Shown here: positions 8,668 to 17,430 of the stretch, piece by piece | How positions within the stretch are numbered: position 1 is the stretch's first letter | Layout of the letters: every line of letters starts with the position of its first letter | Assembly: GCA_965232265.1 (NCBI GenBank) | Contig: CBDDPH010000002.1 | Location: forward strand, 372,001 to 436,000 | Direction of reading: 5' to 3' | Length of the DNA: 64,000 nucleotides | Source of the DNA: VXRD01 sp965232265 | GTDB lineage: Bacteria; Latescibacterota; UBA2968 | Program-made: the position numbers and the translations under genes | The notes under the pieces: model-generated | What the model was told of the DNA's origin: nothing | The model's database searches: none | What the model saw: the letters and a program-made list of their open reading frames with translations, nothing else

Positions 8668-8697
8668 GGGACACTACAAATTGTAGTGTCCCTTTTT
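8668..8697. terminator. Strong rho-independent terminator between convergent genes
   Basis: GGGACACTAC / GTAGTGTCCC stem (10 bp, 5-nt loop) followed by TTTTTG on the plus strand and by a shorter T run on the minus strand. It separates the rightward aminotransferase/TIM-barrel pair from the leftward operon ending at 8725. Confidence 0.9.
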
Positions 8698-8724
8698 GTA
8701 TTCAAACCTCACAGTTGGGATGAC

Positions 8725-10050
8725 CTATCCACCCGCAACCTCATCGAGGGCGTTTCCAACCGCTACAATCAAACCATCGATGTGATCGTCCTGCGTCGGC
8801 AAACTAATCGCACACATCGTCAATCCCTGCCCGCAGAAATAGCCCTGATTGAGCAGAGACAGGAACACAGCGTGTGCCATTGCCTTATCCGACTGGGTCA
8901 AATCGCGATAATCGTGCAACCGATCAATACCAAAGTGAATACCGAACACCGACCCCGTCACAACAACCTGCGCCATAACACTCCGTTCGGCAAACAACTC
9001 TTCCAGACCGGTCTTCAGCCGATTCCCCAGACGATTCAGATGCGCGTAAGCCTCGTCCGTCATAGACTCGAGCGTAGCGACCCCCGCAGCCATCGCCACC
9101 GCGTGACTGCTGTGGGTACCACTCTGAAAAACAGGTGCAGCCCTACTGGAATTATCCACCAGATCCATAATATCCGCTCGCCCGCCAAAAGCCCCGACGG
9201 GAAACCCACCGCCGATCATCTTGCCAAAACACGTCAAATCGGGCTTGACCCCCACATGACTCTGCAAACCGCCCTTCGCCTGACGAAAACCGACAATCTC
9301 ATCGAGAATCAGCAAAATGCCGAGTTCCTCGGTAATCGCGCGCACACGCTGAATAAAATCGTGCCGAATCGGAATAATGCCCGCCTTTGGATCGAGAATC
9401 ACACACGCCAGTTCGTCCCGGTGGCGCGACAAAAGCCGCTCGACACTCTCCTCATCGTCATAAGGCAAAACAATCATATCCTCAAGCGCGTGCAACGCCA
9501 TACCCCCCGCGCTGGGAACGGCATTGGGCGCAGAGGCTTCACCCGCGGATTCCAGGGGCGGAGCAGTACTGATCTCCACAGCATCGTGACTCCCGTGGTA
9601 ACCGCCCTCAAACTTCGCGATCTTCGGCCTGCCGCTGAAACACCTCGCCAGCCGGACAGCGTGCAATGTGGCTTCGGTCCCGGAACTGACAAACCGGATG
9701 CGATCAACCGAAGATATGCGCTCGCACATCATCCGAGCCAACCGGGTCTCGACACCCGTTGCAGCGCCAAGCGCGATACCATCGACCAACTGCCTCTCCA
9801 CCGCTTCTACGATCGCAGGATGGTTATGCCCCAGAACCTGCGCGGTATGGTGATTCGAGAAATCGACATAGGACCTGCCGTCAACATCTTCGAGCACACA
9901 TCCCTTTCCCCGACGCAGCGCGATCGGATACGGCGCAAAAAAATAGGCACCCTTGGCGGCGCCGGCATTCACCGATCGACCATCCTCAAACATCTGACGG
10001 GACATCGGCGTCAATTCGCGGTATCTAACTTCAATAGTCTCTTGCGACAT
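8725..10050 (-). CDS. Glutamate-1-semialdehyde 2,1-aminomutase-like class-III aminotransferase
   Basis: 441 aa. PLP motifs: SSGTEATLHAVRLAR (about residues 122-136), LILDEIVGFR (about 247-256) and the Lys in CFGKMIGGGFPVGAFGG (K277). These are typical of the HemL-like branch. True HemL makes 5-aminolevulinate, but many catabolic aminotransferases share this signature. Position as the last gene of the PhyH-AcnX-amidohydrolase operon argues for a pathway-specific amine transfer rather than heme synthesis; this is inference. The Shine-Dalgarno GGAGG is 7 nt from the ATG. It follows the amidohydrolase by 13 nt. Confidence 0.9.
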   Translation of the reverse strand: MSQETIEVRYRELTPMSRQMFEDGRSVNAGAAKGAYFFAPYPIALRRGKGCVLEDVDGRSYVDFSNHHTAQVLGHNHPAIVEAVERQLVDGIALGAATGVETRLARMMCERISSVDRIRFVSSGTEATLHAVRLARCFSGRPKIAKFEGGYHGSHDAVEISTAPPLESAGEASAPNAVPSAGGMALHALEDMIVLPYDDEESVERLLSRHRDELACVILDPKAGIIPIRHDFIQRVRAITEELGILLILDEIVGFRQAKGGLQSHVGVKPDLTCFGKMIGGGFPVGAFGGRADIMDLVDNSSRAAPVFQSGTHSSHAVAMAAGVATLESMTDEAYAHLNRLGNRLKTGLEELFAERSVMAQVVVTGSVFGIHFGIDRLHDYRDLTQSDKAMAHAVFLSLLNQGYFCGQGLTMCAISLPTQDDHIDGLIVAVGNALDEVAGG

Positions 10051-10063
10051 TGCATAACCTCCA

Positions 10064-10813
10064 TCACAATTTCAACAGGCGTCTCGCATTTTCTCCAAGC
10101 ACCAGGCGCTTTTCGCAATCGCCAATCCTCGCGGTAATAATCTTCCCCAGTTGTGTTCGCGGATCCATAAGCGGAACATCCGAACCGAAAAGTACGCGAT
10201 CGGCACCCGCTTCGGCCACCAGTCTTTCGATCACACCAGGCTCGCGGAAAGTGGAACACGTCTCGACATAAACATTCGAAAACCGCTGCGCCGCCCGGAT
10301 CGCCTGACTCCTGTACGGCTCGGAATTGCCCGCATGCGCGATCACAAAATTCGCATTCGGATAGCGCCCGGCAATATCCTCAACATAAACGGGCCAACAC
10401 GTCTCTTCCCCACCCGTGTGCGAAATAATCGCCAGACCGCGATCATCCGCGAACTGATAGACCGGATCCCACACCGGATCGTTCAACAGCCAGCGGGAAT
10501 AGGGCGGGTAGATCTTAATCGCCAAAAATCCGAGCGCGTCAATCGCCCGTTCCAACTCCGGCACCATAAATTCGGGCATCAGGGGAGAAACATAGGCAAA
10601 ACCGATAAACCTCTCCGGATAGCGACTCACAAAAGCCGCAGTCTGGTCGTTACCCGTCGCGCCATCTGGATGAAAGATATTGAACATACAACAGCGATCA
10701 ATGCCCACGGCATCCATCGCGTGGAGAATCTCGTCGGCATCATCGCCCATCTCAAAAATATCCCATCGACCGACGTGCCCGTGAAAATCGATAATTTCCC
10801 AACCGTCAATCAT
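10064..10813 (-). CDS. Metal-dependent amidohydrolase (amidohydrolase_2 family)
   Basis: 249 aa from the ATG at 10813, which overlaps the upstream stop (ATGATTGA, 8 nt shared), a sign of translational coupling. Metal-site residues of the family are all visible: DFHGHVG near the N-terminus, SHTGGEE (His, mid), AHAGNS (His) and FGSDVPLMDP (Asp). Such proteins hydrolyse or decarboxylate small cyclic or aromatic acids. A GTG at 10840 would give nine extra residues and is less likely. The preceding gene is a homologue that lacks these ligands, suggesting the two products form one complex. Confidence 0.9.
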   Translation of the reverse strand: MIDGWEIIDFHGHVGRWDIFEMGDDADEILHAMDAVGIDRCCMFNIFHPDGATGNDQTAAFVSRYPERFIGFAYVSPLMPEFMVPELERAIDALGFLAIKIYPPYSRWLLNDPVWDPVYQFADDRGLAIISHTGGEETCWPVYVEDIAGRYPNANFVIAHAGNSEPYRSQAIRAAQRFSNVYVETCSTFREPGVIERLVAEAGADRVLFGSDVPLMDPRTQLGKIITARIGDCEKRLVLGENARRLLKL

Positions 10814-11552
10814 AGAGAATCCGCTCCAGATTCGTCGCACAAATCAACCTGAGATCATCTTCTGATATCTCCAGATGATGGAGCGCGAACAGCATCGGAC
10901 CCATCGCATACCGCGGAAAAAACGACCCGTACATCAGGCGACTTGCACCAAGCTCCCGAACGAGCTTCTCAATCCCGCAGATATTCTCATAACGGCTGAG
11001 TTCGAGAAACGCATTGGGCAACACCCGCATCATCGGACGGATCATCATCGAATGCGTATAATGCGCGCCGACCAACACAACAGTCAGATCCGGATACCCA
11101 CCCAGCGTATCGACAATCTCTGACGGCGGCGTATCCGCCAGCGAGACCCAGAGGGGAATACCCTCAGCACTCAGCCATGTGAGCAAATCACCATAGAGCC
11201 ACGAAACAAATGGCAGCCTGCATTCCTCGGTATTGTGCAGCCGAACGCTCGAAACGACGCCATCCCGATGGAAATCGCACAACTGCCTCAGCGAACCGGA
11301 ATCGCACCCGGCGACCAACTGGGGAACCAGCGCGTCGTTTTGCCCCGTCACCCCTGCGAGCGAATCATTTCCCTGCATCGGACTAATCCATTCGCCTTGA
11401 ACGGAATAGACAAGCGCGCGATCAACCCCGTGACGCCCCATCTCTTCGAGCAACTGATCGGATGAATCGACTGGAGATCGCCGGTCGTGGCGATGACCGA
11501 TCCCGACATTGGCATCGAATACGGGAACGCGAGATCTAAAAGACAAAGACAA
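10806..11552 (-). CDS. Amidohydrolase-fold protein lacking metal ligands
   Basis: 248 aa, same fold and length as the next gene, sharing strand and loop order (ELSRYENICGIEKLVRELG, LRLICATNLERILYD at the end). The metal motifs are lost: DxHxH is DANVG, and the usual GSDxP Asp is replaced in YGSFFPRYAM. A histidine survives in VGAHYTH. It is therefore probably a non-catalytic subunit or acts without metal. The start is TTG, since no in-frame ATG or GTG fits; GAGGAG lies about 10 nt upstream and an in-frame TGA blocks a longer product. It is 14 nt after the AcnX small subunit gene. Confidence 0.8.
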   Translation of the reverse strand: MSLSFRSRVPVFDANVGIGHRHDRRSPVDSSDQLLEEMGRHGVDRALVYSVQGEWISPMQGNDSLAGVTGQNDALVPQLVAGCDSGSLRQLCDFHRDGVVSSVRLHNTEECRLPFVSWLYGDLLTWLSAEGIPLWVSLADTPPSEIVDTLGGYPDLTVVLVGAHYTHSMMIRPMMRVLPNAFLELSRYENICGIEKLVRELGASRLMYGSFFPRYAMGPMLFALHHLEISEDDLRLICATNLERILYD

Positions 11553-11566
11553 ATCGGGTCATCTCC

Positions 11567-11983
11567 TCATTTTCGCGTTACCCGCAACACGCCCTCATCG
11601 GCATTCACCACCACGTGGTCGCCCGTGGCGATCAGCTCAAACGGATCTCGTTCCAACTCTGTCATCATCGGAATCTCATTGACAATACATCCGAGCGCAG
11701 CCAATCCATCCACCTCCACATTGACAAAAGCCGCAGGCGCATTGCCCTCCAACTGTGCCAAATTTAAAACCATAGGCGTACCCGAAGAACCTTTGGTCGA
11801 GCGGATAACCAGCACGCGCCCCCCCAGAGAAATCCCCTCCAGAGGATGCCCCACGCCGATCACCTTGCCCGTAACTGCATCCACCTCGCCCCAAAACGAC
11901 AGCGTCGTATCAGCCACCAGCGCCTCTCCCTCCGCGTATCCCTTAACCACGCCGTGTCCTCTAATATCAATAGTATCAGCCAT
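11567..11983 (-). CDS. Aconitase X small (swivelling) subunit, DUF126
   Basis: 138 aa from the ATG at 11983, eight bases inside the end of the large subunit gene (GAGATGGCTGA), with GGAGGTGGC upstream. The sequence holds the DUF126 core: GKVIGVGHPLEGISLGGRVL, then STKGSSGTPMVLNLAQLEGN and the mobile-domain end GDHVVVNADEGVLRV. In split AcnX enzymes this swivel subunit closes over the iron-sulfur active site of the DUF521 partner. Known bacterial AcnX enzymes dehydrate cis-3-hydroxy-L-proline; archaeal ones act on phosphomevalonate. Which substrate applies here is not shown. Confidence 0.92.
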   Translation of the reverse strand: MADTIDIRGHGVVKGYAEGEALVADTTLSFWGEVDAVTGKVIGVGHPLEGISLGGRVLVIRSTKGSSGTPMVLNLAQLEGNAPAAFVNVEVDGLAALGCIVNEIPMMTELERDPFELIATGDHVVVNADEGVLRVTRK

Positions 11984-13226
11984 CTCCGAGCCACCTCCCG
12001 GCAACTGCTGCGCGTATGCAATCATCCGTCTTGGCAATAATCACCTCCGCCCCCACCATCCCCCGCGCGTAGTGCGCCTGCTTAAAACCGTGGGTCACAA
12101 TGCGCTTCGCCGGAATCCGCATATTTGTCGGACAGGTATCGCAGAGAATGCGCCCACCAGCCGCCTCGATAATCTCCGTATAGCCCATCCTATCCGCATT
12201 CCCCTTCGTACCCCGCGCCGTATCGATCCACAAGCGCACGCCTTCCGCCACCTTTTTCCCCTTCAACAGCGCGGCAATTTTCGACAATTCATTAATAGAC
12301 GCATGCGGGCAACCCAGAATTACCGAATCGATTTCATCTCCCGTGCGCACCCGCAAAGACGCATACGTCTCCCTCAGCGTCTTTGCATCAAACGTCAGAT
12401 AATCCTCGGGAACATCCCCCTGAAAAGCCGCATCTATCGTGGGTGCTTCTGGCGTAACACCCGCGATATGACACATCGTCACCCCGCCCGAAGTCGCCAG
12501 CGCCGCACACAGTTGCTTGGCCTCGTCCTGAGAGGGTCGTCGTATGCCATTGAACACCGGAATACCCAGGCCCGCGGCTTTCCCCGCAAAATAGCCCAGC
12601 GCACCCCAATCCGGCGGATCCTCCAACTCCGCCGTCACCTCTATCCGAAGCGTACCCTTGCGATTCTCATCCAGCAACACGCCAAACTCCGGAACCAGAC
12701 CCAAAAGCGAGGCGGCAATCGCGCTCTCCGTACCGTGCCGCGTCGTCCGCGCGCCCAGGATAGAATTGGCATAAACCACCGCAGACGACTCTGTCCACGC
12801 CAGAATCTCGTCCTTGAGCGGCACATTGCCCACCAGATACGGCGCGCAGGTAAAAGTGGGAATAAACCCCGCATCCGCAGCCAGAACCGCCAGATCCTTC
12901 TGCATCTGCACCTGTTCGGGATCATTCTCGGGCACATCCACATCGTCCAGGGTCACAAACGCCGCATGCACCGTACAGGTACATCCGGGATGCGTCCCGT
13001 GGGAACACGCTTCCACGAGATCCGCCATATATCGGTCCATCGTCTCTTTGGACGCCCCCTGAGCCATCAAATTGGGCACCGGCAGCAAAGCGTGTGTATT
13101 ATCCACCTTAATCAGCCGTTTTGCCCCCATCACCTTGCCCCATTCGACCAGCCAGCGCATGCACTTTGCCAGATAATCCCCCCGCGACCCATCCAGAACA
13201 GCCTGCTGTTCTCCTGTCAGTTCCAT
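11976..13226 (-). CDS. Aconitase X large (catalytic) subunit, DUF521
   Basis: 416 aa from the ATG at 13226, preceded by GAGGAGGG at 4 nt. A longer upstream frame overlaps the PhyH gene and is rejected. The family pattern is clear: LVEACSHGTHPGCTCTVH, FTCAPYLVGNVP, ANSILGARTTRHG, VILGCPHASINEL and ILCDTCPTNM. Several cysteines (in CTC, GCPH and CDTC) are placed as in AcnX enzymes that bind a [4Fe-4S] or [2Fe-2S] cluster. It catalyses a hydro-lyase (dehydration) step together with the DUF126 subunit, which overlaps it. The operon partner upstream is a PhyH hydroxylase, which could create the hydroxyl group removed here; that link is inferred. Confidence 0.93.
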   Translation of the reverse strand: MELTGEQQAVLDGSRGDYLAKCMRWLVEWGKVMGAKRLIKVDNTHALLPVPNLMAQGASKETMDRYMADLVEACSHGTHPGCTCTVHAAFVTLDDVDVPENDPEQVQMQKDLAVLAADAGFIPTFTCAPYLVGNVPLKDEILAWTESSAVVYANSILGARTTRHGTESAIAASLLGLVPEFGVLLDENRKGTLRIEVTAELEDPPDWGALGYFAGKAAGLGIPVFNGIRRPSQDEAKQLCAALATSGGVTMCHIAGVTPEAPTIDAAFQGDVPEDYLTFDAKTLRETYASLRVRTGDEIDSVILGCPHASINELSKIAALLKGKKVAEGVRLWIDTARGTKGNADRMGYTEIIEAAGGRILCDTCPTNMRIPAKRIVTHGFKQAHYARGMVGAEVIIAKTDDCIRAAVAGRWLGDG

Positions 13227-13236
13227 AAAACCCTCC

Positions 13237-14112
13237 TCAATTACCGACCGGATCGACACCCGCCATCTCGTAATTCCTGAGCCAGTCGTGGTGGGACCTC
13301 GCCACGCTCTCCGGATTGACCCGACTTCGAGCGATAAAACCCGGCACATTCTCACGGCCAGTCGGAAGCCCAATGCGGTTATAGCGAACATCCAGACTCC
13401 ACCTGACGGATTTTGTCGTATGCGGGGTTGATCGATGCAAAACGCGCTCCATCGTCAACAATACATCGCCCACATCGACCTCGCAGGTCACGACCTCAAA
13501 ATCCGGAAGATCGCTTTCAAAGACCCCTTTGAAGTGGGGCGTCCGATAATCATGCGGCAAAAGACCGACCCGATGGGAGCCGCGAAGCACCTGCAAACAC
13601 CCATTATCCGCCGTCGCCCTAACCAGTGGGATCCAGAAATTGACGAACAGCGTCTCTCCCGCATCCTCCGGTATGAGATACGCCAGGTCCTGATGCCAAG
13701 GTACCACGGTCGCTTCCAGATCTGGCAATTTGGCGCGCAGATTGGACTGCGGATGGGCAAAAATTTCAGGCCCGATCAGAGATTCCGTCGCATCCAGTAT
13801 CGCGGGATGCGTCCTGAGCGCGAACATCCCGGGCGTCTTAAATCTCTTCCCCTGAAAATTCTTCCAGATCCGCCCTGGCTCCGAACAGGCATTTGACACC
13901 AGAGCCAATCGGGTCTCAAAAGACGCCTCGGGAAACGTATCCCCCGGATCGAGCAATCCCTCATCCACCGCCGCACCCACCACCCCGTCAATTTTAGCCA
14001 CAACTTCATCGACAAACGGCTGGTACGCTTCTTTGGGAAGCTGATCGCGGACGATCAAAAAACCATCGTCGTGGAACTGCGCTACCTGTTCCACACTCAG
14101 TCCATATTCCAT
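13237..14112 (-). CDS. Phytanoyl-CoA dioxygenase (PhyH) family Fe(II)/2-oxoglutarate oxygenase
   Basis: 291 aa. The 2-His-1-Asp facial triad is visible: H140 and D142 in VPWHQDLAY and H226 in VLHRSTPHTT. The 2-oxoglutarate-binding Arg is R237 (VRWSLDVRY). The fold is a double-stranded beta helix, cytoplasmic, with no signal peptide. PhyH enzymes hydroxylate unactivated carbons of acids, amino acids or lipids. First gene of the six-gene operon, 10 nt before the AcnX large subunit. Shine-Dalgarno GGAGG is 7 nt from the ATG. The 138 nt upstream hold the promoter region, with no convincing consensus boxes. Confidence 0.92.
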   Translation of the reverse strand: MEYGLSVEQVAQFHDDGFLIVRDQLPKEAYQPFVDEVVAKIDGVVGAAVDEGLLDPGDTFPEASFETRLALVSNACSEPGRIWKNFQGKRFKTPGMFALRTHPAILDATESLIGPEIFAHPQSNLRAKLPDLEATVVPWHQDLAYLIPEDAGETLFVNFWIPLVRATADNGCLQVLRGSHRVGLLPHDYRTPHFKGVFESDLPDFEVVTCEVDVGDVLLTMERVLHRSTPHTTKSVRWSLDVRYNRIGLPTGRENVPGFIARSRVNPESVARSHHDWLRNYEMAGVDPVGN

Positions 14113-14250
14113 GGGAAATCCTCCAATAAATTTTTATCCACCGCACCTGATAGCCATTCCAACATTATCCGTTGTTGCTGAGGATCAGAATACTGTGTCA
14201 GATAGAGACATCGTTTTTCTCATCTACCATAACATTGAGTAAAAAGTGTA

Positions 14251-15708
14251 TCACAACAACGCCAATATTTTCCCCACCTCATCCTCAAAAATCATCTGCC
14301 ACTCAGGCGCCAGCATACAATCGCTATCTTCTTGCGCCCCGCCCCGATTTTTGAGTTGTTCTGCCGTTGGCGTATAATAGATATAGCCATTTGTAACACC
14401 CGCGACAAAAGTGAACTTATGCGGAGACCTTTTCTTAATATTCAGACCGATCTGAACTGACAACTCACCCGGAAACGTCACCAGAACAAAATCCCCAACT
14501 CTCAAACCCATCATCTCAACTTCGATTGTACCCTCTCCAGCAGCCACATTCCGCGCCTGATGTTTTTTGAGCAAATTCAGATTGATCTGGATCCTCGTCA
14601 GTTGCTCCATCGCGTAAATATTCTCAATATACCGGTCCATATTCGCTCTATTTTCGGCATCCAGTTTCTTCAAACCATCTCTCCCCATCATCTCCTCATG
14701 CAAATAACGATGAGAATAATAAGAAGGAAAATCCCGGGAAAGATGGTATTTCACATACAGAGGAATAAACGCCTTCAAATTGAGACTCGTCCCCTTCAGA
14801 GCTTGAAGCAATTGTATCTGTTCGGCCTGTAGTGATTCGATATGCCCCGCGAGATCGGCCCTCGGAAGTTCAATGGTCTCACGGATAACCTTCAACTTCC
14901 CGCCTTCACCACTGCGGATCTTTCTCACCCCCTGCAACGTACTGAGACCCAGCATATTCCCCAAAATCTCGGCATCCCGCGGATTATTGACATCCTTGTA
15001 CAAAATCGGATTGACATCGCCCCCACAACCCTGCAAAAACAGCGCAATCGTATCCTCGCTCAAATTATCCTCAATCACCTTTGACGCAAATCCCGCAATA
15101 TCCGCCGTATTTTCTCTGCTCGGCACCTCCAGAATCGGATGACACGCAAAATTGAAAACAATCGCCAGCGTCTCACCATCCTCCCGGTCCAGCCGAAGAA
15201 TGCCGATCTCCGGATCGACTGGCCCAACCGAAGCGACCTCCTCATCGGGCGGAAGCGAATACGCGTGGCGGACATCGGCTTCCTGTCCATTCTTCAGCAC
15301 GAGCCTGCGATTCTCCATAATCCTGTCCTCGCAGCCCGTGCCAACACCGATACGTACGGGGACCATATTTTGCCACGCCTCCACAACCGCCTGCACTGTT
15401 CGCGCTTCCACATCTACACAGACCTTGCCGTGACAATGACTGGCATTGATCAGAATACGCGCGGGATCGAGATTTAACTCCCTGTTCAATTGCGAACGCA
15501 CATTACCCAGATAGTCATTTCTGATAGAACCGATCTCAGCTATAGCCACCGCATCTACAGTCACAATAACGGCTGTCTCATCACCAGACCTCAGAACCAG
15601 AGCTTTGACATAAAGGGGATCATTGGCCGGTCCTGCCTCCGGATCGGTTATCACTACCTTTGCAACACCCGCCAGGAGATTTCTCAATGTATTCTCTTTT
15701 TGTTTCAT
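14251..15708 (-). CDS. Neutral/alkaline ceramidase-like hydrolase (N-terminal domain type)
   Basis: 485 aa from the ATG at 15708. Motifs of the neutral ceramidase/DUF-type hydrolase family are visible: ITDPEAGPANDPLYVKALVL near the N-terminus, INASHCHGK (zinc His pair), FNFACHPILEVPSRENTADI and FLQGCGGDVNPILYKD. There is no signal peptide, so a role on lipid outside the cell is doubtful; relatives in these lineages act on small amides or are uncharacterised. The start region is odd: an 18-nt unit containing ATGAAA is tandemly duplicated (15706-15741), giving two in-frame ATGs and no Shine-Dalgarno. It begins just after a truncated PIN gene. Confidence 0.82.
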   Translation of the reverse strand: MKQKENTLRNLLAGVAKVVITDPEAGPANDPLYVKALVLRSGDETAVIVTVDAVAIAEIGSIRNDYLGNVRSQLNRELNLDPARILINASHCHGKVCVDVEARTVQAVVEAWQNMVPVRIGVGTGCEDRIMENRRLVLKNGQEADVRHAYSLPPDEEVASVGPVDPEIGILRLDREDGETLAIVFNFACHPILEVPSRENTADIAGFASKVIEDNLSEDTIALFLQGCGGDVNPILYKDVNNPRDAEILGNMLGLSTLQGVRKIRSGEGGKLKVIRETIELPRADLAGHIESLQAEQIQLLQALKGTSLNLKAFIPLYVKYHLSRDFPSYYSHRYLHEEMMGRDGLKKLDAENRANMDRYIENIYAMEQLTRIQINLNLLKKHQARNVAAGEGTIEVEMMGLRVGDFVLVTFPGELSVQIGLNIKKRSPHKFTFVAGVTNGYIYYTPTAEQLKNRGGAQEDSDCMLAPEWQMIFEDEVGKILALL

Positions 15709-15734
15709 GTCTATATTTATTTTCATGTCTATAT

Positions 15735-15956
15735 TTATATTGAAGCATCTGGTATATTGCCTACGACCATCTCGATTTCCACCCAATCCAGTACCCGAAG
15801 ATCAGGCAGTTCAGGAATAAATGTCCTGCCTCTGTCGATCTCATCGACAACAGACATTGGGACCCTTATTTGCCCGAGTAGTTTATGCAAAACATCTAAC
15901 AACCCGAGCCGGGCAAAATAACAAATAGGCGAAGTATCACTGATCCAGATCGGCAC
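15735..15956 (-). pseudogene. Truncated PIN-domain (DUF3368) toxin gene
   Basis: 73 codons. The N-terminus MPIWISDTSPICYFARLGLL is the DUF3368 PIN start, with the first catalytic Asp in ISDTSP, followed by LLGQIRVPMSVVDEIDRG. DUF3368 toxins normally run to about 150 residues. Here homology stops after VEIEMVVG and the frame ends 7 codons later, right at the tandem repeat before the ceramidase-like gene. The later acidic active-site residues are missing, so it should not be an active RNase. It overlaps its antitoxin gene by 20 nt in the usual arrangement. Confidence 0.75.
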
Positions 15957-16206
15957 GTAGTCCTTTAACCTCAGCCTTTAACTCTTCGGGAGTAATCTGA
16001 AAAGGCGACACATTGTAATGGCCTAATTCATTGAGAAATTCAACCCGCGAAATTCCCGCAAATTCGGCTGCCCGACCGCTGGAAATGCGCCCGAGTTCAT
16101 AAAGCTTAACAGCCGCCAACATCCGAATCTCTCCAGTGAGTTCATCATCCGTCAATTCTACATCTCCGAGCGGCTGGTCGGGAAGCGAGAGCGTAATAGT
16201 TCTCAT
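15937..16206 (-). CDS. UPF0175 family antitoxin
   Basis: 89 aa from the ATG at 16206, preceded by GAGGAG at 8 nt. It has the UPF0175 layout: an N-terminal beta strand (MRTITLSLPDQPLGDVEL), then helices with LAAVKLYELGRISSGRAAEF and a helix-turn-helix-like AGISRVEFLNELGHYNVSP. These proteins are the antitoxins of DUF3368 PIN toxins and repress their own operon. The partner toxin here is truncated, so the antitoxin may be a leftover or may serve as an anti-toxin against related systems. Confidence 0.85.
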   Translation of the reverse strand: MRTITLSLPDQPLGDVELTDDELTGEIRMLAAVKLYELGRISSGRAAEFAGISRVEFLNELGHYNVSPFQITPEELKAEVKGLRADLDQ

Positions 16207-16250
16207 AGATAGCTCTCCTCGTTTTATTGGTGTCATTATTTGTCCCTGCC

Positions 16251-17384
16251 TTAGAGGCCGAGATCATTGAGATTGTAGTTTTTCAAAATACTCTCCCGCG
16301 TCTCCTCATTCCAGCGGTTGGCGTCCTCCTCTCCAATCAGAGGCTGATAAACATAGCGAAATTCATCTGGAAATCGCTGCTGCCGCGCATCAATCCCCAA
16401 AGCGATCAAACGAGAACGCTCATAGATACGCTCCTCATCGTAAATCACCTCCTCATCCCCACGCCTCACCCGCGCATTCAGAACAGAAGACCGACGATGA
16501 AAGCCAAAATTGATCGTCATCCGCTTATCCGGCGACGTATTGGCAAAAGAAGCGTGCAGAGCCTGACGGTTGGACATAACCACATCGCCGGGCTCACACA
16601 CCATGGGAACCGCCCCCGGCAAACGGTCAGAACCACCGTTATCCGCAATCATCGCTTTAATATCCAGCTTGCCCCGCTTGTGCGAACCGGGAATCACCCA
16701 CACCCCGTTAGCCGCCGTACTCCCGAAAAGCTGAGCCATAAAATTAAACCCATGCGTACCCTCATCCCAATCGGGCCTGTCCCACTGCGTGGTACCGTCC
16801 TGATGCCAGGCCACTGATGCCCCCAGCCCCGGCTGCTTGACAATAATAGACTCCGTAAACGGCGTAAAATCCGGCCCATTAATCTGCTCTGCAACAGACA
16901 GCAGTTGGGGATGACCATAAAGCCGCAAACAAGAATCCATAATTTGCAGTGGCGCAGCGATATTGGAAATCACATAAGCCGGCGCATCAGCCGGAGGCTC
17001 TGGCTCCGACATCCTGGCCGGATGCCGCCCATTATTGCTCGACGTACCCCCCACGGGATCACTCAGCGGTTTGACAAAGCGAAATGGCTGTCGCGCCAAA
17101 TCCGCCCCGAGCGCTTTGCGACCCATTGAATCGACCAGCGCATCTTTCGTATGCGGCGCCCGCGCAAATGCATGCGCCAGATCCGCCTGCAAATCTTCGA
17201 GCTCCTCATCGCCCAGCGCACCCTCAAACACATAGAACCCCACGCGCCAATACGCCTCTGCAATATCCTCATCCAGCGTACCATCCGCATTAAACTTGAT
17301 AGTACCGCGATTCCCAAGCGCGAACGCCATCTCCTCGCCCTCGCGGACATAAGCATCCTCTGATTTATCTATATCGCTCATCAT
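16251..17384 (-). CDS. Phytanoyl-CoA dioxygenase (PhyH) family protein
   Basis: 377 aa. Iron ligands H194 and D196 in VAWHQDGT and H277 in ALHASFANTS; the co-substrate Arg is R288 (DKRMTINFGF). It is longer than the operon PhyH at 13237 because of an N-terminal extension (about residues 1-40) and a C-terminal arm (about 300-377) rich in acidic residues and Arg. The substrate is unknown. GGAGG precedes two successive ATGs (17382 and 17379 on the complement); the second has better spacing. Monocistronic, with a good promoter candidate 46-76 nt upstream, divergent from the Gfo/Idh/MocA gene at 17551. Confidence 0.9.
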   Translation of the reverse strand: MMSDIDKSEDAYVREGEEMAFALGNRGTIKFNADGTLDEDIAEAYWRVGFYVFEGALGDEELEDLQADLAHAFARAPHTKDALVDSMGRKALGADLARQPFRFVKPLSDPVGGTSSNNGRHPARMSEPEPPADAPAYVISNIAAPLQIMDSCLRLYGHPQLLSVAEQINGPDFTPFTESIIVKQPGLGASVAWHQDGTTQWDRPDWDEGTHGFNFMAQLFGSTAANGVWVIPGSHKRGKLDIKAMIADNGGSDRLPGAVPMVCEPGDVVMSNRQALHASFANTSPDKRMTINFGFHRRSSVLNARVRRGDEEVIYDEERIYERSRLIALGIDARQQRFPDEFRYVYQPLIGEEDANRWNEETRESILKNYNLNDLGL

Positions 17385-17430
17385 AATCCTCCGTATTCAC
17401 TTTAAGGGTGTTTCAATACCTGTTAAACCA

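Noticed and set aside
8686..10137. Open frame of 483 codons on the plus strand
   Set aside because: It lies antisense to the aminomutase-like gene, which has complete PLP motifs. The plus-strand product is an Arg/His/Pro-rich shadow without domains.
11487..13280. Open frame of 597 codons on the plus strand
   Set aside because: Antisense to both AcnX genes; low-complexity Arg/Pro/His composition typical of a shadow frame.
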